Below, in pieces: positions 47,332 to 58,747 of a stretch of DNA of 64,000 nt (position 1 is its first letter; each line of letters starts with the position of its first letter). The notes under the pieces are model-generated. The model ran no database searches. It was not told where the DNA came from and was given only the letters and a program-made list of their open reading frames with translations. Location of the stretch: the NCBI GenBank assembly GCA_013398055.1, contig VZRS01001510.1, positions 186,001 to 250,000 of the forward strand, read 5' to 3'. Position numbers and translations under genes: made by a program. The DNA is from Ifrita kowaldi (lineage: Eukaryota > Chordata > Aves > Passeriformes > Cinclosomatidae).

Positions 47332-50300
47332 GACATGTGAAAGATTTTTTTTTTTAGATTGATTCCTTCAGAAGTGCTTTGCCCTTGGTAGAAGTTTGGT
47401 GGGAATCATTGGCATTAAAGACATTTTGGGGAAAGGAAAAAGAGAGGCATGTTGTAAGATCACTGGTGTAAGATGCCTGTTTCCTCCTAGACTGCTAGAA
47501 AAAGATACTTAGATGTGTAAAGATCTGTGTGTATGGAGCAGTATTCTACCCTACAGATTTTTCTTATGTTAAGCCTTATTATTCAAGATTGTGCAGATCT
47601 GGGGAGATAGGTATTGCGGATCTGGCAGAGCATTGCTGGGAGGTTTGTATTCACCATGGCAAACTTCCTTCAGTGTTTGATGGACTGCTTGAGGGGGAGC
47701 ATTGTGACCTCCCTAAGAGGTTGCTAGCTGGGAGTGCTGGAATTACTTCAAAAAACTTGGCTCTCTACCCTGGCCAGGAAGTTTTCTTCAAACAGAGCAG
47801 GGCATCATCCTTAGTAAGTATTCAAGTAGGACCTGCCTGGTAGGGAGCTCTTGTAATACTTTGCCATAAATCGGTTCTTTTGTATCAAAAGTAGTATACT
47901 GTCTGCCTGCTGTAAATGTTGTGTTCTTGTTTCTGCCTGCTCCAGTGCAGATAGATAGAAACGTTTTAGCTGTACCTTTACAAATCTGTGATGATTGAGT
48001 ACTGTGAGGTCACCCTGGCTATATCAGCTAACAGCCAGCTGCATTCCCCTGTCGTTATGGGCCAGCAAAAATCCAGGAGCGTCAGGTTTGCCCATGAGGG
48101 CAGAGGTTAACTCTGCATTGTTGAAATGACACATATATCCTGACACGAGTGTTGCATTTAGCTCTGTACTAGATGTCACTCCATGACTATCAAGCTATTA
48201 GTAAAGAAGCCATATCTGTGAAGAGCTGGAAATGTGGTTCCAGCCAGGAAGGAAAATGCTCGAGCAGCACTCTTCAGTGAGCTGGAACATGGGAAGAAAG
48301 AGGGCACTTTTCAGTTCAGGGATTTTGTAGATGAGAACAAGCTACTGCCCAAGTCTTTTGAGTCTCAGTTGCTGGTGCTCAGGAACTGGACCCCACGGTG
48401 AAGGAAGCCCTGTGTGGCTTTGAAGAGTGGATCCATGCTGTGCCATTGTGTAGGAAAAGGAAGTATGACAAAAAATAAAGGTTGGGCATGGTAGCAGTGC
48501 TATGAACTTTGGGAAAGATGGTATCTGTGACACATGGTCACAGCAGTGTTATCTGAATGCCATAATCATGGCACTTGCAGCCTTGTCCTTCAGTGCTTGG
48601 CTCTTTGTCTCTTTCAGCCATGATTAGCAGGGCTTTTGTGGTCTGTGCTCTAAATGTTCTGTGTAGATACATACACACTTTTCCCCACCAGCAAAGCAGG
48701 TCTGTGTATTGTATTTAGAACATAACAAGCAGTTTTTTGTGTAACAACTGAGAATTATTAGTTACATTCTATTAGTTACATTTTATTAGGCACGTTTCCT
48801 CTTAGGTGTAACTTGAAGCCTGATACTGCTATTTTACTTTGCTGGCTCACTGTTAATTTGTCCATTTTGTATGGTGGTTATGCAGCTTGTATTATTTGCT
48901 ATTTTGTTTGCATGTTATTTTAACGGAACAGACTTTATTTTCAGTGAAGTCAGTTTAGGACTTTGCTCTAACTCCACTGCCTTTGGAAGCATGAGTATGA
49001 TAAGATTCTTGTGTTAGTTTTAATTCTGTTGTATGTCAGCTTAACTGTTGTAGAAATCAGGATATTTTTATGACAAGGTGCTGTGTGCCGTGAAGAAGCT
49101 GTTTAAAATCAGCTGTGCCAATTTGAACATCAGAGAAAATATTATAATACAGTCTGACACTTTGCAGAATGAAAATGACAGACTTTGTAGAGCATGAAGT
49201 TCTCCTTGCCAGCTTTTGGGAGCTCAGTTAGCCACTCTACTTGTTCAATGCACATACTCTGAGGATGGTGTCTGACTTAGCATTTTCAGGCAACATGGGC
49301 ACAAGGGCAGCTGGTTGCTCCATATTGGTCTCCCCAAAAGCAGTGTCTGGCTTTTCAGAGCCTGGCTTGGTTGGTGCCAGATCTTCCATGGATGATCTTT
49401 GTAACCGATGTGCAGATATTTTGCAGAAGTCCTGGCTGGGATTTGATAGTAGCTTTAAATACGAACACATGGAAACAGGCAATCCTGTTGTACAGGAACA
49501 GTTTGTGGTTAGTGCCACCACTGTAGAATAGGGCTGTGACGGTGCTGGCCTGTTTCAAGCCACCTTTCCTAGTTGAGTGTTTCCTAGATGGAAACCTGGA
49601 CGGCTTAACAACAGCTCTTCTTGAAGCACATGGTTGTAACATGTTGTTTTACTGGTTTCTATTTTCTGTTTGTATGTAGAAAGAAGTTTTTAGCTGTGAG
49701 CAGTCAGTGCAGAATGTGTAAGCGAGGTATGAATTGAGTGGAGATGTTTCTAGTTGCTTTTTTTCATGAGAGCTGTTGGCTTGTTCATAGAAGAGGTTAA
49801 TGATGTAGTTGGCAGTGGTTCAGAACAAACCTTATTTCTATTTTCTGTATCTAGGGATACAAGTGTTAACAAAACAATTTTTGTTTTTCAGATTGCCAGC
49901 ACTACAAAAATAGGAACTTCCAGCAAGAAGTTTTTCAGCTCTTGAAGCCACAAGGACACCTCACCCACTCTGTGCTTTCACTCATGATGCAGAGGGAAAG
50001 AAGACATTTAGAGAGCAAATAAATTATTCAAGGTTTGTTTGTTTGTATTTTGTTGGTTTGTTTATTTCTGAGTGGGTAAATTGCATTATGAAACATTATA
50101 GGCCAAGAGCCAGATAGAACCAGGTTAAAATTTGTTTTAGTCCCCAAGTCTTAATGTTTTGTATTGGTTGGGTGTTTTTGAGGCTTTAGAATCAACCAAT
50201 AGAGAACATCAGCACAGAGGGAAATGTAGGCTGTGTGAACTGTTTCTGTCAAGGCATTAATCCAAATTTTAATGCCCATGACTTCAAAATAGGTTGTATT

Positions 50301-53300
50301 TATGAAACGTCAGTCCAGACAAGCCTCCAAATCTGTAAACAGCAGAGAGGCAGTTTTCTATACTTAGCAGGGAAAGGGAGGGGTTTAGGCTTTTTTTCTG
50401 CTTAGCTCACAAGAGTGTTATGATGTGGTAAATTTATCGAAGGAGAGGGAATGGATGAGCAGTTTCTGGTGTAGAGTGCATTGTTCCAGAATTAGACAGA
50501 AAATTATCAGCAAAGAGAGCCCTGCTCCTGATGTCTCACCTAAAGGACAGCGTGGCATTGCAGGTTAATTCCAGAGATCATCAGACATCTGATGATCTGC
50601 TGTAGTTAGAAATGTTGTGAATGGCACATGAGAGAGAGAGGGAGGTGCTTTGTTTGAGGGTTTGAAAGACCTGATGCAGCTTAGCTTATTATAGGGCAAG
50701 TTTCCTCCATCCTCTTTAGTTTTGTCATCTGAAATAAAGGGCTTGTTTTAGAGATTTTAAAGGACTTAATCATGATGTTTTGTAAACAGGTGATGAGAGC
50801 ATTTATTCAACTTTTCATTATTTTTAATTGCTTCAGCATTGTTTGCTGTTATTAACAGAAGAAACTTCACGCTGTTGTCAATACCGTGCTATCTACTACG
50901 CCACGTGTGCTTCTAGTTATCACAAAATCCAGACTTGTTTGGACTTTGCAGCAGGAATCCACTGCACAACCCTGACAAAGCCACCTTTTAGGAAGTTTAG
51001 GGCTATGGGCAGTTTGTGCATCACAGGGAAGGAAAATGGTTAGACCTCAACACGTCCTGTTCATTCTAATTCCCCAGGAGTTTGTCCAATGCAGTCACAT
51101 CCACTGGCAAGGGATGCAGTTTCAGAGGGATTCGGTCTCATTCCATGCTAGGACAGAATTGCTTTTCTTTCCTGACAAAATACTTCAGGGCAAAATTGTG
51201 CTGAATAAACCAGGGGAATCTGTTGCAGAGTTACAGGGTTTTTTTCCTAATGGACACATACCAGGCAGGTGACTATTTGAGAGCTGATTGTTATATAGCA
51301 TTCAAACACTTAAAAATTAGTATGTGTGTATTCAGTTTACTTTGTAACCCACTCATCTCTTAAAATCAGTGCATGATGGAGCATTGCTACATTTTGTAAC
51401 AACTTAGAGTTCTGTCACATGCGAGGGATTTAGGGCACTGCTGCACAAACATATGCACAAACTCTGCATTTGCTGTTGTTTGGCTAGCAGAGTATTTGGT
51501 CCATTCTTCTCTAGAACAGGCTATTTTTAATACTAGCTTATACATTCAGGATATATTATAAAATGAAAATGGATTTGGAGGTGTGGTCAGTGTTCTGCTG
51601 AACATGATTACAACAGGTCTAGAAGGTCTTCTGACTTTTGGAGTTTCCCTCCTCAAAAAGGTAAAGTCATACAAACAAACAACTCAAAAATAGTCAACTT
51701 TTAACTGATTTTGATAAAAGGACAGCTGTGAACCTGTGCCAGTGGTTGATACAATTAGATTTACCATTCCAATGTGTTGTGCCATTCTTTATTGCCATAG
51801 GTTAAAAGTGTCACTGAGATTTTATGCACTGCAGCACTCATAAAAGTCCTAATTGGCTGTATTAGTCAATCTGTTGGGGGCTTGAGGGTTTTTTTGGGTG
51901 TTTTTTGTTTGATCTGTGTTGGTAAAAGGAAGTATTGAACCTGTTTCTAAAATTTAATGGTGCTACTGTCTGTTGGGGTATTTGGTCCCACAACCATTGG
52001 AGTCTGCTGGTGCTTTTTGCCACGTTTCAGTGCTTTGGGAGGGATGCACTGTTTATTCCTTTGCAAATTCTTAAGCTTTTTAGCAGTAGGTATGTTTTCT
52101 TTCATTTTGTTTTATTGTGCCCACATGCAGCTTTCCAAAAAGCAGTGAAAACCCAGGGTGAGCTTGTCAGGGGCAGAAGGTAAATTTGAGAACCACGTGA
52201 AGGCACGTAGGAGAAAATTATGGCATACAGATTCCTAATGATAAACATACCAAGAGCATCCTAAGATTATAAAGCAGTGTGGTGCATTAAAGCTCTAATT
52301 TGCATTTTGGCTAAGGCGTAGCTGCATTTTTGGACTATCCCTTTAATTCCTTTCTTTTAATTACCTGCTGATGAGTTCCTGTGGTGGAAGCAGCAGGAGC
52401 TGTGCCTGCGGCAGTTTCCCGGCATAGTGGTTTCTATCAGACAGAGCAATGGGATTCCTAAGGTTACTTTGAAATCTGGGGTCCCCTGCTGTAAACCAGC
52501 AGACTGACATGAACAGGAATCTAATTAAAAAGCCCAAGATATTGAATAAAGCTCACAAATGCCATCTGTTCAGCTTTTCAACCTGAAATTACTCTGTGAA
52601 TCGCAGTAACAAGTTTGATTGTTCCTGCATTTTTGTAGCTGAATTTTGTTACAGCAGCCACCCATACAGGCAGAGTTGTGCAGGCTCCGTTTGTGTTAAT
52701 AACTGCTTGGACTTCCTGAAGTATTCCAGCAGAGTATGTTTGGGAGATAGCACTGGATTAAAACTTAATCTCATGAGAAAGGCATTGATACCCTGCAAGG
52801 CCCTGCACTGATTTACCAGCCTAGAGAATGCCTGGAAAGAGGCAGCACTCCATCTGTAGACTTTTGCAACAAATTGTTCCCTGGTTAATGTAATTAAAAG
52901 GAAGCCCTGGTTATTTATCTCCTTTGCAAGTGAGAGTGTTACTCGTGTGGTTGATTGCATGAGAAAATGCCGAACAAGTTTGTAGACTGAGGAGGGAAAA
53001 AACCCCACCAAGTTTGTGATAGAATGATCAGGAAGCAAATCAAATGTGAGAAGAAGACCCACCAGTATCTTGATGAAAACTATGGAATGGAGTCATCTTA
53101 AAAAGTCTTTCAGTAACATGTAATGTTGGTACCAACAGTGTGCATTCAGCATTCATACAAAAATGAAGTAGGGACATTGCAGAAAGAAACTTTGTGGCTA
53201 TTTGGGCAAGCCCCTGTGCCTTTTCAGGTGTAGTATACAAGAGGAAATGTTCAAAACAGGCTGAGGAAGCAGAAGAAAACATTGAGGTACTGATGGAAGT

Positions 53301-53943
53301 CTTGTGGCCTGCTGTTAAGCACTGTATCCAGGAAGCAGTTTCTTATTGACAGACAACAGTGGATAAACTCAGTAATTTCCTAAGAAACTGATTTCCTAAG
53401 AAAATCAATCTGGTGTGTGCATTTTTTGCAGTATTATCCTGTAAGAAATCTATAAGGCCCTAAAGGCTTCAAGGTAAGATAATATTACTGTCTCCAAAGC
53501 CAGTTATCTGTAGTTACTGCCTACCCTTATTTCCTAGTTGTACACTGCTTTCCCCATTTCTTTGGTGTTCTCTGTCACGACCTCATGCACCATGGCCTAC
53601 ACGTATACAGGCACATCCACAGCTGGTCTGCACCATCAGCAAGGATCACCAGCCTTACTAAAGATGACACTAAATGTTCGGCGTGCCTGACAAAGTTTAA
53701 GGATGCTACCCTCCATCCACAGGGCAGCTGTCTCTGTTACGTGTACCCAGTTTTACACCTCTTTAAGCTGGCACTGCTGACAGAGTGCTGGGATGAAAGG
53801 ATCAAAGTGTCACTGTTTCCCCGTGGAGCTGTTGGGACCATGGTAGCATGGGAAGGGGAACACTACTTCCCAGGGGAGCACACAGGGTGCTGACCCGTGA
53901 CCCCACCGGGATAATTAGCAGTGTGTCTGCTCTCACTCTGCAG

Positions 53944-54018
53944 CCAGCAGGATGTAGCTCATCCATCATTCTGGAGAGCCCATCCTTGCCTGCTGTCACA
54001 CGAGGTGGCAGGGGCAAG
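53944..54018 (+). other. Candidate exon of 75 bp (splice-site evidence only)
   Basis: The left flank 'gtctgctctcactctgcag' is a good acceptor and the right edge AAG|GTATGTG is a good donor. The 75 bases between are open in two of three plus-strand frames, and the length is a multiple of three. The surrounding half kilobase is richer in GC and CpG than the nearby intron-like DNA. The peptide in either frame is not recognised. It could be an internal exon of the gene starting at the CpG island, a noncoding-RNA exon, or chance. Confidence 0.25.
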
Positions 54019-54972
54019 GTATGTGTCGGGAGTGCAGCTGATATACGGTAAGCGTTACCCCGAGGCTTTCCTGGTCTGTATGGTCAGGCCTTCAGCAGAA
54101 AGAGTGGTGCTCTGTGTGTGAGCGCAGGAGCAGAAGGAGTATTTGTGTTTATATTTCTCTGAGAGGCGTTTAACTGCAGTCACTGTTAGTCTGGATAGAT
54201 GCTTGTTCTCCCATCTGAGCCTTAGCACTGCCATCAACAGTCTGTGGACATCCTTGATCAATGTTCTCACAGCTGCTGCTCTTTACTCAGAGATGTACAT
54301 CTCCGATTGAGAATGGACTCTCATTTGTGCTCCCCTATTCCTGTGTCCTGTAAATCTTACAGTGGGATCTACTGGTGTATGTCTTCTACCCTGATATATC
54401 AGAGAGGTCTCTTTTTTTTATTGAAATTATGTACATCAAATATTCCCTACAATCCTCAGCCGAATTTGCATATAGAGTAGTCACTTGAAATCCATGTTAT
54501 ACGTTCATATTGGAGAATGACGTTTTAAAATCGTTGACTGTGTAGTACAGGATAATACTAAATAGGATAGCAAAATGATCTCAGAAACTGGAGATCCAGA
54601 AAAGAAAATCATAGGTAGTGGACATTGAGAATCCTCACTTCAAAACTGAGTCAGTATTTCTTCTTTGCATGCTCGTGCCTTGCACAGTTTAGATGTCTTA
54701 TAAGAGCATTGTGGACAATATCAAAAAGAAATTTGTGGGGGATTTCATTGCTCTAAAGGATAACATTTAAGAAAATGTTGCCTCTTTGTATTTGCAGTTG
54801 CAAGCAGACTTGGTGCTTAGTCCAATGCAAATGTTGCCTGCATTTGTGTGAACTGAAATTTTGATCACTGTTCTGTCTGCCTGTTCTTGACTTTGAAACA
54901 ATAATTATTAACGGAATTGATCAGAACAGGTGTGCCAAATATGAAGTTTTTATAAACATAATTTAAAATACC

Positions 54973-54987
54973 TTTTTTTTTTTTTTT
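54973..54987. repeat. Poly(T) tract of 15
   Basis: Uninterrupted T homopolymer followed by AAAGG. No attached retroposon body is recognised. Confidence 0.75.
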
Positions 54988-55857
54988 AAAGGAAAACCTA
55001 ATGCGTGATAATTCACTAGTACTGGAGTTCACTGCAATTCCCTGTAGTGACGCTCATCTGATAGATATTCCTACAGCCCTGCAGAAGTTGGTTTTCAGGT
55101 GGCTGGGCCAGTAAATGTTGCCTCACCTTATTCATTGAGGCCTTGTGTGAAAGCTCTGCTCTTCATACACAGATACAGCTGCTGTTTAGGTTGCCCAGAG
55201 TGGGTAGTTTGTGTATAAATAACAGCTGCCATTGGAGTCCGGTATCTTATGAAAGATATTTGGCCTTTGGGTATATTTCTCCTGTTGGACTTATCGAGCC
55301 ATGTGATTTCCAGAAATGCTGTTCCTTTGAAGTCTCCGCAGCATATCTGAAGAGGTGACAATATAGTTGCAAAACACCCTTAGACTTGGGACCGGAGCCA
55401 AATGGTGCCACCCAGTTGCCTGCAAGATCCCTTGAACACTGATCACTGAGGAACATACCTCAAACCTTTAAAAAATAACCAAAAAAACAACCAAACAAAC
55501 GAAAAACCACCAAACCCACCCCGGTTTTAGGAAGGGCAGTACTCTTGACTGAGGAGCTGCAAAACTGAGTTTTAATGTTGAGGATCTTTTCCTGCACTAT
55601 TAAAATGCAACTGGTGCAAGAGCTGCTGTGTTGTGGTTTGCTGGTCATGAAACAGTGGGAAGGGCAATGTCCAAAACTTTGTCACAGGGAGTGATAAATC
55701 AACTACCCAAGCATTGAACCCTCAGCTTGTTGGCATAGCAGGGGGAGGGGCAGAAATTGCATGGTCGAAGACATCAGAAGTAGTGATTAAAGCGATCTTA
55801 TTTATTGTTTTAGTTTTCCATCTCAGAGCCTTTTCTGCTTTCTGAGTTGGCACAATA

Positions 55858-55927
55858 GGTGAAATTCTGTCGCTGTTGATGTTAGCAGGAAGTTTGGCAT
55901 TGGCTTTAATGGGACCAAGATTTCACT
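55858..55927. repeat. Palindromic sauropsid repeat with GTGAAAT ends
   Basis: GTGAAAT at 55,859-55,865 and ATTTCAC at 55,920-55,926 form exact 7-bp inverted ends of a ~68-bp unit. The interior has 'aagtttggcattggctttaa' and 'tgggacca', matching with decay the sauropsid family whose consensus reads GTGAAATCCTGG...GTTTTGCCATTGACTTCAATGGGG...CCAGGATTTCAC. This is the best preserved of the palindromic relics in the window and looks nearly full-length. Confidence 0.65.
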
Positions 55928-56112
55928 TACAGTGTTTTGAAGTGGTTTGAGCATTAATACAGCATCTTTGTATTTTACAATTCCTTGTTTTGTAGGCAAG
56001 AGTGTAATTAGGTATCTTTCTTCAGTTATCTTAAGAAAATAATATTTATTTTTGCAGTGGGAAGTTTCATGTAATTACAGCAAATTTTGTACTAATTTTT
56101 CTCAAAACTTCC

Positions 56113-56127
56113 TTTTTTTTTTTTTTT
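56113..56127. repeat. Poly(T) tract of 15
   Basis: Uninterrupted T homopolymer followed by 'ggtctacag'. It could serve as a polypyrimidine tract, but no exon is recognised to its right. Confidence 0.75.
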
Positions 56128-57103
56128 GGTCTACAGGAAAGGGCAATTTTACTGGCAGACTAACTTTAACTTAAGAGAAAAATTAACACCATCATGACTT
56201 ATACAGTCACAAAACAAGTATTATTTCTTTTCTGCTTAGCTGACATGCTTTAGGTATTTCGCCAGCTATGTGACTTCACTGTACTTAATGGTAAAATTGG
56301 ACATGAAAACTTTAGAGGAAAACATCTGTCTAAAAAAAAAAGTGTTGTGGAATGATATAGATGTTCTCATGATTGCAGTCTTGAACCAGCCCTGCTAATT
56401 CCTCTAGTGGATAAGAAAAAGAATGACAAGAAGTAATTACATTTAAAGTCAGTGTAATCTGCTTGCGTAGACTCCTGTGTATTCAAATTAGTATAGAATA
56501 GTTCTGCTCTATTTTCCATCAAAAATAATAGCATAGGGATGCCTCATAGATTCTTAGCCTCTGACACCAATATCAGATATATATTTCTAGTATACTGCAT
56601 AGAGATCTGCATATGTGACTTTCATCTATATTATTTTCCATTAAAAGGCTGTATCATTAAGGGTGGATGGGAATAGTAGAATATTAAATAATAATGAAAT
56701 AGTATGCTGAGCTATTTCTTCATTTTCTGGCTATTTTTAACTGGTAAAATTTACTTGGATGAAAAGCAGTTTTCTACACTGTGCATTCAGTTAAACCCTC
56801 ATGAGATATGTCCTAGCATTCCTTAATAAAATTCATGTTAAAATGTTACTGAGTTCATCTGGTTTCCAGGATGTGGTCTTCTGTTGCACGTTGGCAAACC
56901 TGACTGAAACACAATTATTTCTTTGCATCTGTTGATATCTTGCTGTAACCTGAATTAATAAGTGCTCTTGAGGACAGGAACTGAATTTTTGCTCTATCCA
57001 TTACCTGCCACAGTTGGAGCTTATGGGAAGGGAACAGATGCTTTTGAGCCTTAGCAGAATAACACATGCTAACAGGATGTTGTGTGAATTGTGCTAGGGT
57101 TAG

Positions 57104-57440
57104 TTCATAGAATCATGGAATGATGGAAATGTTTGGGTTGGAAGAGGCCTTTGAAGATCACCCTTAAAAGTCCACCCCCCTGCAATGAGCAGGGACATCC
57201 TCAACTAGATCAAGTTGCTCAGAGCTCCATCCAAGCCTGGCCTTGAATATTGCCAGGGATGGGGCATCCACCACCTCTCTGGGCAATCCAGTGTTTCACC
57301 ACCCTCCTCATAGGAAATTTCTTCCATATATCTAGTCTGGATCTGCTGTTCTTTAGGTTAAAACTACTACTCCTTGTCCTATCACTGCAGGACCTGCTAA
57401 GAAGTCTATTTTCATTTTTCTTATAAGCCCCCTATCATGA
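57104..57440 (-). mobile_element. CR1 LINE 3'-end fragment, antisense
   Basis: The left end is the reversed CR1 terminus ('catagaatcatggaatgatg', then 'ggttggaagaggcc'). It is followed by the 3' UTR ('ctcagagctccatccaagcc', 'tggccttgaatattgccagg') and the end of ORF2 ('tccaccacctctctgggcaa', then 'aactactactccttgtccta'). It fades after 'cttataagccccctatcatg'. About 335 bases remain. The copy is diverged and no reading frame is kept. Confidence 0.94.
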
Positions 57441-58609
57441 GGGAGTAAGAAGAGAAAGCTTTGGCATGAGGCTTACTGCAACTTTGCTTCCACATGACCT
57501 TCTTTTCCCCAGCCATTGCTTGAGCCTTCACCTCATATTAATCTTCAGTTTTCTTGTTTTCACAGCCGTTGCAGGTCCCCCCCGTCTGTCCATACCCACC
57601 GTAGATGAACCATGACAGGACTGAGCAGCTAGTACCCAATAAAGCATATTTCCAGGTCACAAATAACCAACTATTCCATACCTTGTTGCCTCGTTCATCC
57701 TTTTCCCCTCTTGGGACCCAGAAGCCTGGGAAGAGGGAAGCCTTTTTGGTGCTTGTTCATTCCTTGCGTCAGCAGCATCTGGGTTGTTTCAGGAGCTCAG
57801 CAGATTGCTGTGCTAGAGCTTAGGAAATGATTGTAAGATGTCTGTGTTGGTTTTATTTCCTGTGTGTCATTTCCTGTGATATTTCTACAGAATAGCCCTT
57901 TCTGTTGCACTGACATAAATCACCTGTGCCATAATGCTTCCATAGAAAATGGAGCAGTGCGTTAGACACACAATGAGACCGTAGTGCTGTCTACTAATGC
58001 TGTTAAATATGCTTTATATAGTGGTAGGTTTCTGGAAAAACAGGAATGAATTCCTGTGGGAGTAACAAAATAACAAATTTATGGACATTTTTGTCTTATT
58101 TTGTGATAACTCTATATGTATTTCTGTCTTTTGAAATGCTTTTGGACCAAGTTGAATTTTTGGCTAATGTACATATTCTCTAGCTTTTACATGCTGTAAT
58201 TTCTTTACTGTTGCCTTTGTCCTCACCAGAATATTTTTCATTTCTTCTTAAGATAATGTGAAATTAGATCAAGGTATTAGCAAATAGCACAGGATTGGCT
58301 GTATACCCAGTATCTCAGACTCAGTATTTATCCAGACTATATATAGCTGATTGATTAAAGTGGTTTCAGGTTTTGTGCAAGTCAAGAAGCTATTTATGTG
58401 TGTTGGAATAAAAATCATAGTGTTGAACAAAGTTTTGATTATTCCCAGAAGCTGGAAATGAAAAGATATTTGATTTCCAAGTCTTTTGCAGAATCAGTAA
58501 AGAAAGATGTATAGTAAAATCCAGGAGATGAAGGGTGGGTTTCCTAAGTTCCTTGGGCTTCATGGGGAAAAACAGAGAGAACGACAATATTTTAAAAATT
58601 AATATATTT

Positions 58610-58675
58610 GGAGGCCAGAAGGGATCCCTGTGATCATCTCGTTTGATTTCCTGAATAACACAGATTGTGTGACCA
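58610..58675 (-). mobile_element. Ancient CR1/L3-like LINE relic
   Basis: 'ggaggccagaagggatccct', 'gtgatcatctcgtttgattt' and 'cctgaataacacagattgtg' match closely the reversed 3' region of CR1-type elements that are abundant in turtles and crocodilians (GGCCAGAAGGGACCATTGTGATCATCTAGT-type block). This differs from the bird CR1 3' end seen elsewhere in the window. Only ~65 bases are recognisable, consistent with an insertion older than birds. Confidence 0.6.
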
Positions 58676-58719
58676 AATTTTTTTCCTTCTAAGGAAACCT
58701 TAGTTCCCATATTTTTGTT

Positions 58720-58747
58720 AAAAACAAACAAACAAACAAACAAAAAA
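58720..58747. repeat. (AAAC)n microsatellite
   Basis: Five or so AAAC units with a terminal A run; probably length-polymorphic. It lies 45 bases right of the ancient LINE relic. Confidence 0.85.

Larger units (their letters stand above)
47332..57103 (+). other. Long noncoding stretch, probable intron
   Basis: No recognised gene. A 104-codon plus-strand frame at 47,529-47,843 starts at GTG, has an in-frame TAA just upstream and resembles no known protein. Frames at 49,237-49,531 are open on both strands over the same DNA. The patch at 53,560-54,060 is GC- and CpG-richer than its surroundings and includes the candidate exon listed separately. Two 15-T runs lie at 54,973-54,987 and 56,113-56,127. 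Confidence 0.55.

Noticed and set aside
47529..47843. 104-codon plus-strand frame ending near a GTAAGTATT donor
   Set aside because: It starts at GTG, has an in-frame TAA just upstream, which conflicts with the acceptor-like site near 47,490, and the donor has A instead of G at the last exon base. No similarity recognised.
49237..49531. Pair of ~95-codon frames open on opposite strands over the same DNA
   Set aside because: No recognised protein, no good splice sites bounding it, and mirrored frames are typical of chance.
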